Shown here: positions 53,473-62,235 of the stretch, piece by piece
Numbering within the stretch: position 1 is the first letter of the stretch
Layout of the letters: each line of letters starts with the position of its first letter
Origin: Bordetella genomosp. 13
Lineage (GTDB): Bacteria > Pseudomonadota > Gammaproteobacteria > Burkholderiales > Burkholderiaceae_B
Direction of reading: 5' to 3'
Assembly: GCF_007679965.1 (NCBI RefSeq)
Contig: NZ_VEHL01000002.1
Span: 356,235-420,234 of the forward strand
Length of the DNA: 64,000 bases
Program-made: the position numbers and the translations under genes
Notes under the pieces: model-generated
What the model was told of the DNA's origin: nothing
Seen by the model: the letters and a program-made list of their open reading frames with translations, nothing else
The model's database searches: none

Positions 53473-54378
53473 TCACGCCGGTCCTCCCGCCGCCGCCCAG
53501 AACGCCTCCGCCGTCGCCGTGTCCGGCGCCGCGCGCCGATACAGCCGGATTTCCAGCGGAATCCACGTGCCCTCGGGCCCGGCCGGCACGAGCCGTCCCT
53601 GGTCCAGTTCGTCCTCGATCAGGCTGCGCGGCAGCCACGCCACCCCGCGCCCATCCAGCGCCATGCTTTTCAACACTGTCGCCAGGTGCGCGGTGAACAC
53701 CGGCTTGCCCCCCGCCAGGTCCAGTGCATCCGCGCACAAGGTCCGCACCAGCCGCCCCAATCCCGATTCCGCGCTGTACGCCAATATCGGCACCGGCCCG
53801 CCACGCTTTCCCGCCGCCAGGTTCCAGCGCGCCCGGCCCGCGCGTCCCGGCACGCATACCGGCATCAGCACGTCCGCGCCGACCTGCACCGACGGATAAT
53901 CCTGAGGCGGCAGGCGTCCCGGCGCGTCCGCATGCGCATGGCTCAGCAGGAACTGCACGCGCCCGTTCTGCATCCAGCCCTCGCATTGCTGCAGCACGTC
54001 CGAAGCCAGCTGGATCGGGCCCACCGGCGTGCGCGATTCCAGGCTGCGCAGCCATTGCGGCAGGAAATGCAGCGACAGCGCGTGCGTGGCCGCGAAGCGC
54101 AGCGTGGCCGAGGTGGCGGCATCCACGGCGCGCGCCTCGTCCGGCACGCGCTCCACGCGCGCCAGGATCTCGCGCGCCACGTTGCGGAACCACGCGCCGG
54201 TCTCGGTCAGGGTGGCGGGATGCGTGCCGCGGTCCACCAGCACCACGCCCAGCCAGTCCTCCAGCGCGCGGATGCGCCGGCTGAAGGCGGGCTGGGTCAT
54301 GTGGCGCGCCTCGGCGGCGCGCGAGAAACTGCCGGTGGCCGCCAGGGCCAGAAAGTCTTCCAGCCAGGAAAGATTCAT
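53473..54378 (-). CDS. LysR-type regulator divergent from the D-tartrate dehydratase-like gene
   Basis: 301-aa LTTR: HTH at 1-60 (LSWLEDFLALAATGSFSRAAEARHMTQPAFSRRIRALEDWLG) and a standard effector domain. It is divergent from the enolase-superfamily dehydratase with a 130-bp gap. An ATGC-N7-GCAT element with T-N11-A spacing lies at 54384-54398, 6 bp before its start codon. Likely controls the dehydratase; a hydroxy-acid effector such as tartrate is plausible. Confidence 0.9.
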   Translation of the reverse strand: MNLSWLEDFLALAATGSFSRAAEARHMTQPAFSRRIRALEDWLGVVLVDRGTHPATLTETGAWFRNVAREILARVERVPDEARAVDAATSATLRFAATHALSLHFLPQWLRSLESRTPVGPIQLASDVLQQCEGWMQNGRVQFLLSHAHADAPGRLPPQDYPSVQVGADVLMPVCVPGRAGRARWNLAAGKRGGPVPILAYSAESGLGRLVRTLCADALDLAGGKPVFTAHLATVLKSMALDGRGVAWLPRSLIEDELDQGRLVPAGPEGTWIPLEIRLYRRAAPDTATAEAFWAAAGGPA

Positions 54379-54383
54379 GGTCT

Positions 54384-54398
54384 ATGCGCGCAAAGCAT
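54384..54398. promoter_or_regulatory. T-N11-A LysR-type dyad before the tartrate-regulator gene
   Basis: ATGC-GCGCAAA-GCAT, a 4-bp-arm dyad with the T-N11-A core typical of LysR sites. It is placed just upstream of the minus-strand lysR start, where autoregulation would act. Confidence 0.4.
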
Positions 54399-54508
54399 GG
54401 AAGTAGAGAAAAGCGGCATTGGCCGCGGGCCCGCCGATCGGCCACTATACACATCCGTGCCCCAAGCAGAGGGCGTCCGCCCATCTCCAGGAAACCAGGA
54501 CCCGCGCC

Positions 54509-55675
54509 ATGAAAATCGTCGACATCGTCGAATCCACCCGTCCCATCAAGTCCAACATCCGCAACGCGTACATCGACTTCTCCAAGATGACGCTCAGCCT
54601 GGTCGGCGTGGTGACCGACGTGGTGCGCGACGGCAAGCCGGTGATCGGCTACGGCTTCAACTCCAACGGCCGCTACGGCCAGGGTGCGCTGATCCGCGAA
54701 CGCTTCCGCCCGCGCGTGCTGGAAGCCGCGCCGGACAGCCTGCTGGACGGCACCGGCAACAACCTGGATCCGCACAGGATCTGGGACACCATGATGATGA
54801 ACGAGAAGCCCGGCGGCCACGGCGAGCGCTCGGTGGCCGTGGGCACCATCGACATGGCCGTGTGGGACGCCGTGGCCAAGATCGAGAACAAGCCGCTGTA
54901 CCAGCTGCTGGCCGAGCGCTACGGCGACGGCAAGCCCAACCGCGACGTGTTCGTCTACGCCGCTGGCGGTTACTACTGGCCGGGGCAGGGCATCGAAGGC
55001 CTGCAGCGCGAGATGCAGAGCTACCTGGACCGCGGCTATTCCGTGGTGAAGAAGAAGATCGGCGGCGCGTCGCTGGCGGAGGACTGCAAGCGCATCGAGG
55101 CCGTGCTGAAGCTGCTGGGCCCGGGCCAGCGCCTGTGCGTGGACGCCAACGGCCGCTTCGACCTGAAGACCGCCATCGCCTATGCGCGCGAGCTGTCCCA
55201 GTACGACCTCTTCTGGTACGAAGAGGCCGGCGATCCGCTGGACTTCGAACTGCAGGCCGAACTGGCCAACCACTACGACAAACCCATGGCCACGGGCGAG
55301 AACCTGTTCTCGATGCAGGACGCGCGCAACCTGATCCGCTACGGCGGCATGCGCCCCGACCGCGACTGGCTGCAGTTCGACTGCGCGCTCAGCTACGGGC
55401 TGGTCGAATACCTGCGCACGCTGGACATGCTGAAGGAGAACGGCTGGTCGCCGTCGCGCTGCGTGCCGCACGGCGGCCACCAGATGTCGCTGGCCATCGC
55501 GGCCGGCCTGGGGCTGGGCGGCAACGAGTCCTATCCCGACCTGTTCCAGCCCTACGGCGGCTTCCCGGACGGCGTGAAGGTCGAGAACAGCATCGTGCGC
55601 CTGCCCGAACTGCCCGGCATCGGCTTCGAGGGCAAGGCCGACCTGTACGCAGAGATGCGCGCACTGACGAACTAG
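54509..55675 (+). CDS. tarD: D(-)-tartrate dehydratase-like enolase-superfamily enzyme
   Basis: 388-aa mandelate-racemase-type enolase closely following the Bradyrhizobium D-tartrate dehydratase pattern (IRNAYIDFSKMT, RYGQGALIRERF, GGHGERSVAVGTIDMAVWD, LFQPYGGFPDGVKVE). It dehydrates D-tartrate to oxaloacetate. Catalytic Lys183 is in VVKKKIGG and His321 in VPHGGHQ; Mg ligands Asp212 (VDANG), Glu239 region and Glu264 (GEN) are present. ATG 54509 is the family start. No tartrate transporter is adjacent. Divergent from a LysR regulator. Confidence 0.9.
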   Translation: MKIVDIVESTRPIKSNIRNAYIDFSKMTLSLVGVVTDVVRDGKPVIGYGFNSNGRYGQGALIRERFRPRVLEAAPDSLLDGTGNNLDPHRIWDTMMMNEKPGGHGERSVAVGTIDMAVWDAVAKIENKPLYQLLAERYGDGKPNRDVFVYAAGGYYWPGQGIEGLQREMQSYLDRGYSVVKKKIGGASLAEDCKRIEAVLKLLGPGQRLCVDANGRFDLKTAIAYARELSQYDLFWYEEAGDPLDFELQAELANHYDKPMATGENLFSMQDARNLIRYGGMRPDRDWLQFDCALSYGLVEYLRTLDMLKENGWSPSRCVPHGGHQMSLAIAAGLGLGGNESYPDLFQPYGGFPDGVKVENSIVRLPELPGIGFEGKADLYAEMRALTN

Positions 55676-55691
55676 CCGGCCCCGCCTCGCG

Positions 55692-57836
55692 CTACCAGCG
55701 GTAGGCCACCGTGCCTACCACCGAGCGCTCCAGGCCGTAGCGGCAATTGAGCGTGTTGTTGCGGCACACGATGGTCGTCTTGTCGAACACGTTGTTGGCG
55801 TTCACCGCGAAGCGCCACGGCCCGGTGTCATAGTGGATGGCGGCATCGACCATCACCGACGAGCCATTCTCCAGCGTGTTGGCCACGTTCGCGTAGGTCT
55901 TGCCCACGTAGCGTATGCCCGCGCCCATGCCCAGGCCGGCCAGCGTGCTGGCGGGCAGCGTGTAGTCCAGCCACGCCGATGCCATGTGGCGGGGCGTCAC
56001 GATGGGCGCGTGGCCCAGCTCGACCGGATTGTTGCTGCGCGTGACCTCGACGTCGTTGTACGTATACGAGGCCAGCAGGAACAGGCCGCGCGCCAGCTCC
56101 GCCTTGCCTTCCAGCTCGACGCCGCGCGAGCGGATCTCCCCCGTCTGCACGCTGAAGGCCAGGTCCGTCGGATCGGGCGTCAGCACGTTGCGCTGGCGCA
56201 GGTCGAACAGCGAGATGGCCGCCAGGCTGCGGCTGCCCGGCGGCTGGTACTTCAGGCCGATTTCGTACTGTTCGCCCTTGGTCGGCACGAACGGCGAGCC
56301 GCTCTTGGACGTGCCGGATTGCGGCAGGAACGACGTGGAATAACTGGCGTACGGCGTCAGGCCGTTGCCGAACAGATAGGCCACGCCCGCGCGGCCCGTG
56401 AAGGCGTCGTCCTGCGTGCGCGTGGTCTGTCCGGCCAGGTAGTCCTGGCGCGTGGCCCGCGCCCAGTCCTGGCGGCCGCCCAGCGTCAGCATCCATCTGT
56501 CCAGCTTGATCTGGTCCTGCAGGTACAGGCCCATCTGCCGGTTGATCTCCTTCTGGTCGATGATGGTGCCCGCCGCGGTCGGATACGGGATGTCCAGGCC
56601 GTAGCGCGGATCGGCCAGGTCCAGGTTGGGTGCAAGGCCTTGCCGGTAGCGCTGCTGCCCGTTCTGGAAGCGGTAGTCCAGGCCGGCCAGCAAGGTGTGC
56701 TGCGTGGGGCCGGCGGCGAATTTCCATTCGGCCTGGTTGTCCGCGACGACGCCGTCGGCATGCTCTTTCGATGCCAGCGCATAGCGGCGGATGGTGTGTC
56801 CGTCCGGCAGCATCGACAGGGAGTACAGGTCGCGCTGATCCAGGTCGCCGTATTGGTAGCGCGCGTTCTGGCGCACCGTGAAGCCGCTGTTGAAGCGACG
56901 TTCGAACAGGTACCCCACCGAGTAGGTCTTGCGGTCGTATTTGTTGAAGTCGTAGTCGCCCACCAGCGTGTGGAACGGATACACCGGGCGCGACTCGCCG
57001 TCGGTGCGGTCGTGCTGGTAGTGGGTCAGCAGCGTGAACGAGGTGTCGGCATCGGGCTGCCAGGTGAAGGCCGGCGCGATGTAGCCCAGGTCGTCCGGAT
57101 AACGGTGGCTGGAGTCGTACTCGTCCTGCGTGCCGGCATCGCGCAGGATGCCGGTCAGGCGATACAGGTATTTGCCGCCGTCATCCAGCGGGCCGCCCAC
57201 GTCGAAGGCTGCCTGGCGGCGCTCGAAGCTGCCCGCCTGCAATTGGATCTCGCCGAATGCATCGCGGGTGGGCCGCTTGGTGATGCGGTTGACCAGGCCG
57301 CCGGGCGCCACCTGGCCATACAGGACCGAGGACGGGCCGCGTATCACTTCCACGCGTTCCAGCGCGTAGGGGTCCATGCGCACGCGGATCTGGTCGTAGG
57401 GCAGCTGATTCAACCCATCGCGGTAGTCGCCGGTGATCTTGGCGTCGAACCCGCGCAGCACGATCCAATCGTTGCGCACTTCGGACCCGCCGAAATTGTT
57501 CACCTGCACACCGGGCACGTACTGGACGGCCTGGGCCACGGTCTGCGCGCCGCGGTCGCGCATCTCCTGCGCGCCGACCACGGACACCGATTGGGGAATC
57601 TCGCGCAAGGCTGTCGCCGACTTCGAGCCCGTGGTCGTTGCGCCGGCGGCGTAGCCTTGGACCGGGCCCGTGGCCGGGTCGGTAGCTGCGCCGGTGACGG
57701 TCACGGTGGGCAGGGTGGCCGGCGCGGTCTGCTCAGTCTGCGCCGCGGCGGGCTGGGCCTGCAAGGCGGCGAGCACGCTTGCGGCCAGCAGCGCGCGATA
57801 GGCGGGGGCGGGCGGGGGAAGGCGTCTGTGGTTCAT
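55692..57836 (-). CDS. TonB-dependent siderophore receptor without STN domain
   Basis: 714-aa outer-membrane receptor: signal peptide (LLAASVLAALQAQPAAAQ), TonB-box-like start LPTVTVTG, plug domain about 70-195 and a barrel ending in Trp (GTVAYRW). It has no N-terminal signalling domain. It is a paralogue of the receptor encoded 38 bp upstream: VRNDWIVLRGFDAKITGDYRDGLNQLPYDQIR and the C-terminal CRNNTLNCRYG block match that protein closely. Second receptor gene of a fecI-fecR-receptor-receptor unit. Ligand unknown. Confidence 0.93.
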   Translation of the reverse strand: MNHRRLPPPAPAYRALLAASVLAALQAQPAAAQTEQTAPATLPTVTVTGAATDPATGPVQGYAAGATTTGSKSATALREIPQSVSVVGAQEMRDRGAQTVAQAVQYVPGVQVNNFGGSEVRNDWIVLRGFDAKITGDYRDGLNQLPYDQIRVRMDPYALERVEVIRGPSSVLYGQVAPGGLVNRITKRPTRDAFGEIQLQAGSFERRQAAFDVGGPLDDGGKYLYRLTGILRDAGTQDEYDSSHRYPDDLGYIAPAFTWQPDADTSFTLLTHYQHDRTDGESRPVYPFHTLVGDYDFNKYDRKTYSVGYLFERRFNSGFTVRQNARYQYGDLDQRDLYSLSMLPDGHTIRRYALASKEHADGVVADNQAEWKFAAGPTQHTLLAGLDYRFQNGQQRYRQGLAPNLDLADPRYGLDIPYPTAAGTIIDQKEINRQMGLYLQDQIKLDRWMLTLGGRQDWARATRQDYLAGQTTRTQDDAFTGRAGVAYLFGNGLTPYASYSTSFLPQSGTSKSGSPFVPTKGEQYEIGLKYQPPGSRSLAAISLFDLRQRNVLTPDPTDLAFSVQTGEIRSRGVELEGKAELARGLFLLASYTYNDVEVTRSNNPVELGHAPIVTPRHMASAWLDYTLPASTLAGLGMGAGIRYVGKTYANVANTLENGSSVMVDAAIHYDTGPWRFAVNANNVFDKTTIVCRNNTLNCRYGLERSVVGTVAYRW

Positions 57837-57874
57837 CGTTCTTCTGGTGGGAGATGGCCTTGCGGCGGAAAGGG

Positions 57875-60283
57875 TCAGTAGCGGTACGTCAGCGTGGCGG
57901 AGACCGTGCGCGCCATGCCGTACCGGCAATTGAGGCGATCGGTACGACACACCACGGCGGCGGCGTCGAACAGGTTGGCGGCGTCGAGCGACAGGCGCCA
58001 GGCGCGCGTTTCATAGCGCAGGGCGGCATCGACCATGAACGCCGCGTCGTTCTTCATCGCGTTCGAGGCATCCACGTAGGTGGTGCCCAGGTAGCGCACG
58101 CCCGCGCCCGCGCTCCAGCCCTCGCCGGGCGCGCCCCACAGGCGGTGATCCAGCCACAGGGCCGCCATGTGGCGGGGCGTGACGACCGGCCGCTTGCCCT
58201 GTGCGGGGCCGTCGGCCGACAGGATGCGCACGTCGTTGTACGTATAGGCGGCGACCAGGTCCCAGGACGGATCCAGGCGGGCCCGGGCTTCCAGCTCCAG
58301 GCCTCGCGTGCGCATGCGGCCGGCCTGTACGTCGAAGCCCGCATGCGCGGGATCGGGGTCGGGGGTGAGCGCGCGCCGCTGGCGCAGGTCGAACACGGCC
58401 AGCGTGTACAGGTCCTGGCGGCCCGGCGGTTGGAACTTCAGTCCCGCCTCGGCCTGCGCCGCCCGGGCGGACGTGAAGGGCCGGCCGTCATATCCCGCCC
58501 CGGCCTGCGGCAGGAAGGCCGTGGCATAACCGAGGTACGGAGACAGGCCGGACTCGAAGGTGTACGTGGCGCCGACCCGGCCGGTGCCCACGCGTTCGGC
58601 CTGATGGGTGCGCGTGCCGGCCAATCGGTCCTGCGTGCGCAGGTCCGCCCGGTCATGCCGGATGCCTGCCGTGAACGTCCAAGGGCCGGCCTGCGCCTGG
58701 TCCTGCAGGTAGAGGCCCCATTGCCCGTCGACCTGTCGCAGATCCAGCACGCGCTGCTCCGGTCCTGGCGAGACGGTGGGCAGGCCGTAGCGGGGCGCCG
58801 CGAGGTCCAGCGACGGCGCCATCGCCTGGCGATACTGCTGGCTGCCGTCGACGCGGCGGAAATCGATACCGGCCACCACGGTGTGCAGCATGCCCGCGCT
58901 GGCCAGGCGGCCTTCGACCGAGCTGTCGACGGCGATGCCGTCGGCATGTTCGCGCGCGGCGAGCTGGTAGCGCGACAGCGTGCGGCCGTCGGCGCCCAGC
59001 GCCAGCGGATAGAGGTTGCGCAGCGTCAGGCGGCCCTGCTGGTAGCGCGCGTTCTGGCGCAGCGTCCAGCCTTCGGTCCATTGGTGCTCCAGCAGGTAGC
59101 CGGCGCTGTACACCTCACGCTCGTTGCGGTCGTAGCCGTAATCGCCCGTCAGCACGCGCGTGGGGTAATACGCGCGCGACTCGCCGTCATTGCGGTCGCG
59201 CTGGCCGTGCATCAACACGGTGATGGACGTGTCCGCGTCGCGCCACGTGTAAGCCGGCGCCACGTAGGTCAGGTCGTCGCGGTAGCGGTGGCGCGCGTCG
59301 TAGCGGTCCTGCGTGCCTGCCCGCCGGGCGGTGGCCGTCAGCCGGTAGTAGGCGTTGCCGAGCGATTCGTCGGGCGCGTCGTCCAGCGGGCCGCCGAGGT
59401 CCACGTAGCCCTGGCGCAGCCCGAACGATCCCGCCTGCAGGCCGGCCTCGGCCAGGGACTGCGCGGGCGGACGCTTGGTGATGCGGTTGACGATGCCGCC
59501 CGCGGCCGCCTGCCCGTACAGCGACGACACCGGTCCGCGCAGCACTTCGATGGCTTCCAGCGCATAGCTGGGTACGCGCGCGCGGATCTGGTCGTACGGC
59601 ATCTGGCTCAGGCCGTCGCGGTAGTCGCCGGCCAGCTTGGCGTCGAAACCGCGCAGCACCAGCCAGTCGTTGCGGACTTCGTTGCCGCCGTAGTTGTTGA
59701 TCTGCACGCCGGCGCTGTACTGCAGCGCCTGCGGCACCGAGCCGGGATTGCGCGCGCGCAGCGCCTGCGCGTCGATCGTCGAGACCGATTGCGCCAGGCC
59801 CTGCACCGGCGTGTCCGTCTTGGTCGCCCCGCGCACGGACGTCCATGGCGAGACGGCGGCCGGCGATCCGCCCCTGACGGCGATGGCGTCCAGCTCGACC
59901 AGCGAGACAATGGCGGCGCGCTCGATGCGGTAGCCGTCCTGCATGTCCGGCCGGGCCCGCAGACCGTGCACGCCCAGTACGGCCTCGAACGCGTCCTCGA
60001 TGGAATGGCCGCCCTGCAGGCCGGCGCTGTGCAGGCCACGCGTCAGTGCCGGATCGAAATACAGCAGCACGCCAGCCTGGCTGGCGATCTGCTGCAATAC
60101 CTGCACCAGCGGTCCGGCGGGCACCTGGTAGACGCGTTGCGGCGCGACGGCACCTGCCGACGCGGCCTGCGTCGGCATGGCGCCCAGCGGCGCGCCGAAC
60201 GCGCAGGCCAGCGCCAGCCAGGTCCCGGGCAGGGCACGCCGCGGCCGGCGCAAGGCGCTTGCGAAGTCGATGGGGTAGGGCAA
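57875..60283 (-). CDS. TonB-dependent siderophore receptor with STN signalling domain (TTG start)
   Basis: 802-aa outer-membrane receptor and transducer. Signal peptide to about residue 41, STN domain about 50-121 (YQVPAGPLVQVLQQIASQAGVLLYF), plug with VRNDWLVLRGFDAKLAGDYRDGL, and a barrel ending YRY. The start is TTG at 60283, with AGAGGA 8 nt upstream; no in-frame ATG precedes the signal peptide. As the STN-bearing member it should signal through FecR to FecI; the second receptor (55692) lacks that domain. The shared Cys pair (CR-x4-NCRYG) near the C-terminus is unusual. Confidence 0.92.
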   Translation of the reverse strand: MPYPIDFASALRRPRRALPGTWLALACAFGAPLGAMPTQAASAGAVAPQRVYQVPAGPLVQVLQQIASQAGVLLYFDPALTRGLHSAGLQGGHSIEDAFEAVLGVHGLRARPDMQDGYRIERAAIVSLVELDAIAVRGGSPAAVSPWTSVRGATKTDTPVQGLAQSVSTIDAQALRARNPGSVPQALQYSAGVQINNYGGNEVRNDWLVLRGFDAKLAGDYRDGLSQMPYDQIRARVPSYALEAIEVLRGPVSSLYGQAAAGGIVNRITKRPPAQSLAEAGLQAGSFGLRQGYVDLGGPLDDAPDESLGNAYYRLTATARRAGTQDRYDARHRYRDDLTYVAPAYTWRDADTSITVLMHGQRDRNDGESRAYYPTRVLTGDYGYDRNEREVYSAGYLLEHQWTEGWTLRQNARYQQGRLTLRNLYPLALGADGRTLSRYQLAAREHADGIAVDSSVEGRLASAGMLHTVVAGIDFRRVDGSQQYRQAMAPSLDLAAPRYGLPTVSPGPEQRVLDLRQVDGQWGLYLQDQAQAGPWTFTAGIRHDRADLRTQDRLAGTRTHQAERVGTGRVGATYTFESGLSPYLGYATAFLPQAGAGYDGRPFTSARAAQAEAGLKFQPPGRQDLYTLAVFDLRQRRALTPDPDPAHAGFDVQAGRMRTRGLELEARARLDPSWDLVAAYTYNDVRILSADGPAQGKRPVVTPRHMAALWLDHRLWGAPGEGWSAGAGVRYLGTTYVDASNAMKNDAAFMVDAALRYETRAWRLSLDAANLFDAAAVVCRTDRLNCRYGMARTVSATLTYRY

Positions 60284-60368
60284 TGTCGGTCCTCTTTCAC
60301 ATGAGAGGACACGCGAGAACCGGAATCCGGAAAGCGCCAGGGACTTTTTTGCGGATGGCCGGCGGGCG

Positions 60369-61409
60369 TCAGCCCGCGGCCGTCACGATCACCCAGTACG
60401 GCGTGACCCGGCGCACCGTCACGGGAAGCAGCCGGCCCAGCGCATCCAGCGCCCGGTCGGTGTCGGCCAGCGGAAACAGGCCGGAGATGCGCAGCGCCCC
60501 CGCGCGATCGTCGTGCCAGATCAGGCCGGGCCGGTAGCGGCCGAGCTCGGCCAGGAAACGGGCCACCGGCATGTCGTCGGCCGCGAGTTCACCGCGCATC
60601 CAACTGTCCGCCTCGGGCGACAGCGCGTGCGCGGGCTGCACCTGCGCATCGGTCAGGCGCGCCATGGCGCCGGCGTCCAGGCGATGCGCCCGGCCGCCCC
60701 GCCCGGGCGTCAATTCGACCGCGCCTTCCAGCACGGCGATCCGGGCCGAGTCCTCGTCGCGGCGGACGATGAAGCGCGTACCCAGCGCGCGTGCCTGACC
60801 GAATGGCGTCTCGACCACGAAGTCGTGCCGGGCATGAGGGCCCGCGTGCCCGGTGGTGAAACAGGCCTCGCCGCGCAGCAGGCGCACGACCCGCCTGGCG
60901 CCGTATTCGACCTCGACCGCGCTGTCGGCGTTGAGCAGGATGCGCGTCTGGTCGGCCAGTGCGAATTCTCGCCGCTCGGCCACGCCCGTGGCGTAGCCGG
61001 GCGCGGGCCGCTGCCAGGTCGCCCGCGTGCCGGCCCACAGCAGGGGGCCGCCGACCGCGCCCGCCAGCGCGGCGCAGACCAGCACCCGCCGCGACCGGCC
61101 GCGCCGCGCCGCGGACAGCGCCTCGCAGGCGGCGGGCCCCGCCACGCCGCGCAGCCGGGCATCGGCCTGCGACAGGTGCGTCCAGGCGCGCGCATGGTCG
61201 GGATGGCTGTCGCGCCAGTCCTGCCAGGCGTGACGGTCCGCCTCGGTGGCCTTGCCGGACATGAACAGGACGTACCAGCGGGAGGCCTCCCTGGCCACGC
61301 GCGGCGCCAGCGGCAGGCCCGCGGCGTACAGCTGGCCGGCGGCGCTCGCGGGTGTGCCTTCGTGCTCCGCGCCCAGGTATTCGCCCTTGGGGCGGTCCAG
61401 GGAGCTCAT
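60369..61409 (-). CDS. FecR-type anti-sigma/signal transducer (second unit)
   Basis: 346-aa FecR family protein: N-terminal cytoplasmic DUF4880 region with Trp residues (EASRWYVLFMSGKATEADRHAWQDW), one membrane segment (RRVLVCAALAGAVGGPLLWAG), and the periplasmic FecR domain (ATGVAERREFALADQTRILLNADSAVEVEYG). GGAG precedes the ATG by 8 nt. It lies 67 bp downstream of fecI and 85 bp upstream of the STN receptor gene, the standard order. Sequence differs enough from the FecR at 36516 for separate specificity. Confidence 0.9.
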   Translation of the reverse strand: MSSLDRPKGEYLGAEHEGTPASAAGQLYAAGLPLAPRVAREASRWYVLFMSGKATEADRHAWQDWRDSHPDHARAWTHLSQADARLRGVAGPAACEALSAARRGRSRRVLVCAALAGAVGGPLLWAGTRATWQRPAPGYATGVAERREFALADQTRILLNADSAVEVEYGARRVVRLLRGEACFTTGHAGPHARHDFVVETPFGQARALGTRFIVRRDEDSARIAVLEGAVELTPGRGGRAHRLDAGAMARLTDAQVQPAHALSPEADSWMRGELAADDMPVARFLAELGRYRPGLIWHDDRAGALRISGLFPLADTDRALDALGRLLPVTVRRVTPYWVIVTAAG

Positions 61410-61476
61410 GCCGCCGCTCCGCCACTGCGCGCGGCGTTCCGGCGGACATGGGAGGCCAGGCGGCGTGGCGGCATGG

Positions 61477-61989
61477 TCAATCCCCCACCTGCGCGAAGAA
61501 GCAGGCCTGCACCGCGCGCTCCATGTAGTTGCCCACGGTGCGGGGCGTGACGCCCAGGCGCCGGGCGATGTCCTCGTACTTCATGCCTTCCAGCTGGGCC
61601 AGCAGGAAGGCTTCGCGCACCTTGGCGGGCAGGGTGTCCAGGGCGCGGTCGATGGCGCACAGGGTCTCCAGGATCTCCTTGCGGGCCTCGGGACTGGGAG
61701 CGAAGGCTGGCGGCAGGGCGGCCAGGGCGTCCAGGTAGGCCCGCTCGATCGCGACGTGGCGGTGGTGGTTGGCCAGCAGGCGCCGCGCGATGGTCGCCAG
61801 GTAGGCGCGCGGTTGCGCCAGGACCGGCGTGCCCTGCGCCAGCAGCACGCGCAGGAACGTGTCCTGCGCCAGGTCCGCGGCGGCCTCTTCGCCGCCCATG
61901 CGGTATCGCAGCCAACCGGCCAGCCACGCGTGGTGCTCGCGGTAGAGCGATTCGGCGTGATCGTGCAGGGGCAATTGGGGGCTGCGCAT
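61477..61989 (-). CDS. FecI-type ECF sigma factor (second unit)
   Basis: 170-aa iron-starvation ECF sigma factor. Region 2 at about 10-75 (HAESLYREHHAWLAGWLRYRMGGEEAAADLAQDTFLRVLL) and region 4 at about 115-165 (LPAKVREAFLLAQLEGMKYEDIARRLGVTPRTVGNYM). ATG 61989 with GGAG upstream is preferred to the ATG at 62013. A good Fur box overlaps the promoter at 62022-62040, so expression should rise under iron starvation. Heads the fecI-fecR-receptor-receptor unit. Confidence 0.9.
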   Translation of the reverse strand: MRSPQLPLHDHAESLYREHHAWLAGWLRYRMGGEEAAADLAQDTFLRVLLAQGTPVLAQPRAYLATIARRLLANHHRHVAIERAYLDALAALPPAFAPSPEARKEILETLCAIDRALDTLPAKVREAFLLAQLEGMKYEDIARRLGVTPRTVGNYMERAVQACFFAQVGD

Positions 61990-62021
61990 GGCTGCGGACT
62001 CCGTACACTCCATGGGATTTT

Positions 62022-62040
62022 GGGAATGATAACTATTAAC
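62022..62040 (-). promoter_or_regulatory. Fur box before the second fecI
   Basis: GGGAATGATAACTATTAAC matches the 19-bp Fur consensus at 14 of 19 positions, including an unbroken AATGATAA. It sits 33 bp upstream of the fecI start in the only AT-rich patch of the 246-bp gap to regB. Confidence 0.75.
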
Positions 62041-62235
62041 AACATATTTCGGTACCCTCGATGCGCAAAACGCGACATCGGCGCGGGTTTCCCATGCCGG
62101 GCCGATGCCCCGGCGCGCCTGGGCGGACCCTGTTCCGCAACGCCTTCCCGGCCCTGCGCAGGCGGGCCAGGCCGGGTTCGCCATACAATGGCAGGTCGCG
62201 CAAGGTCCGCGCCCGTATCCGTTTCCGCCCGTCCC

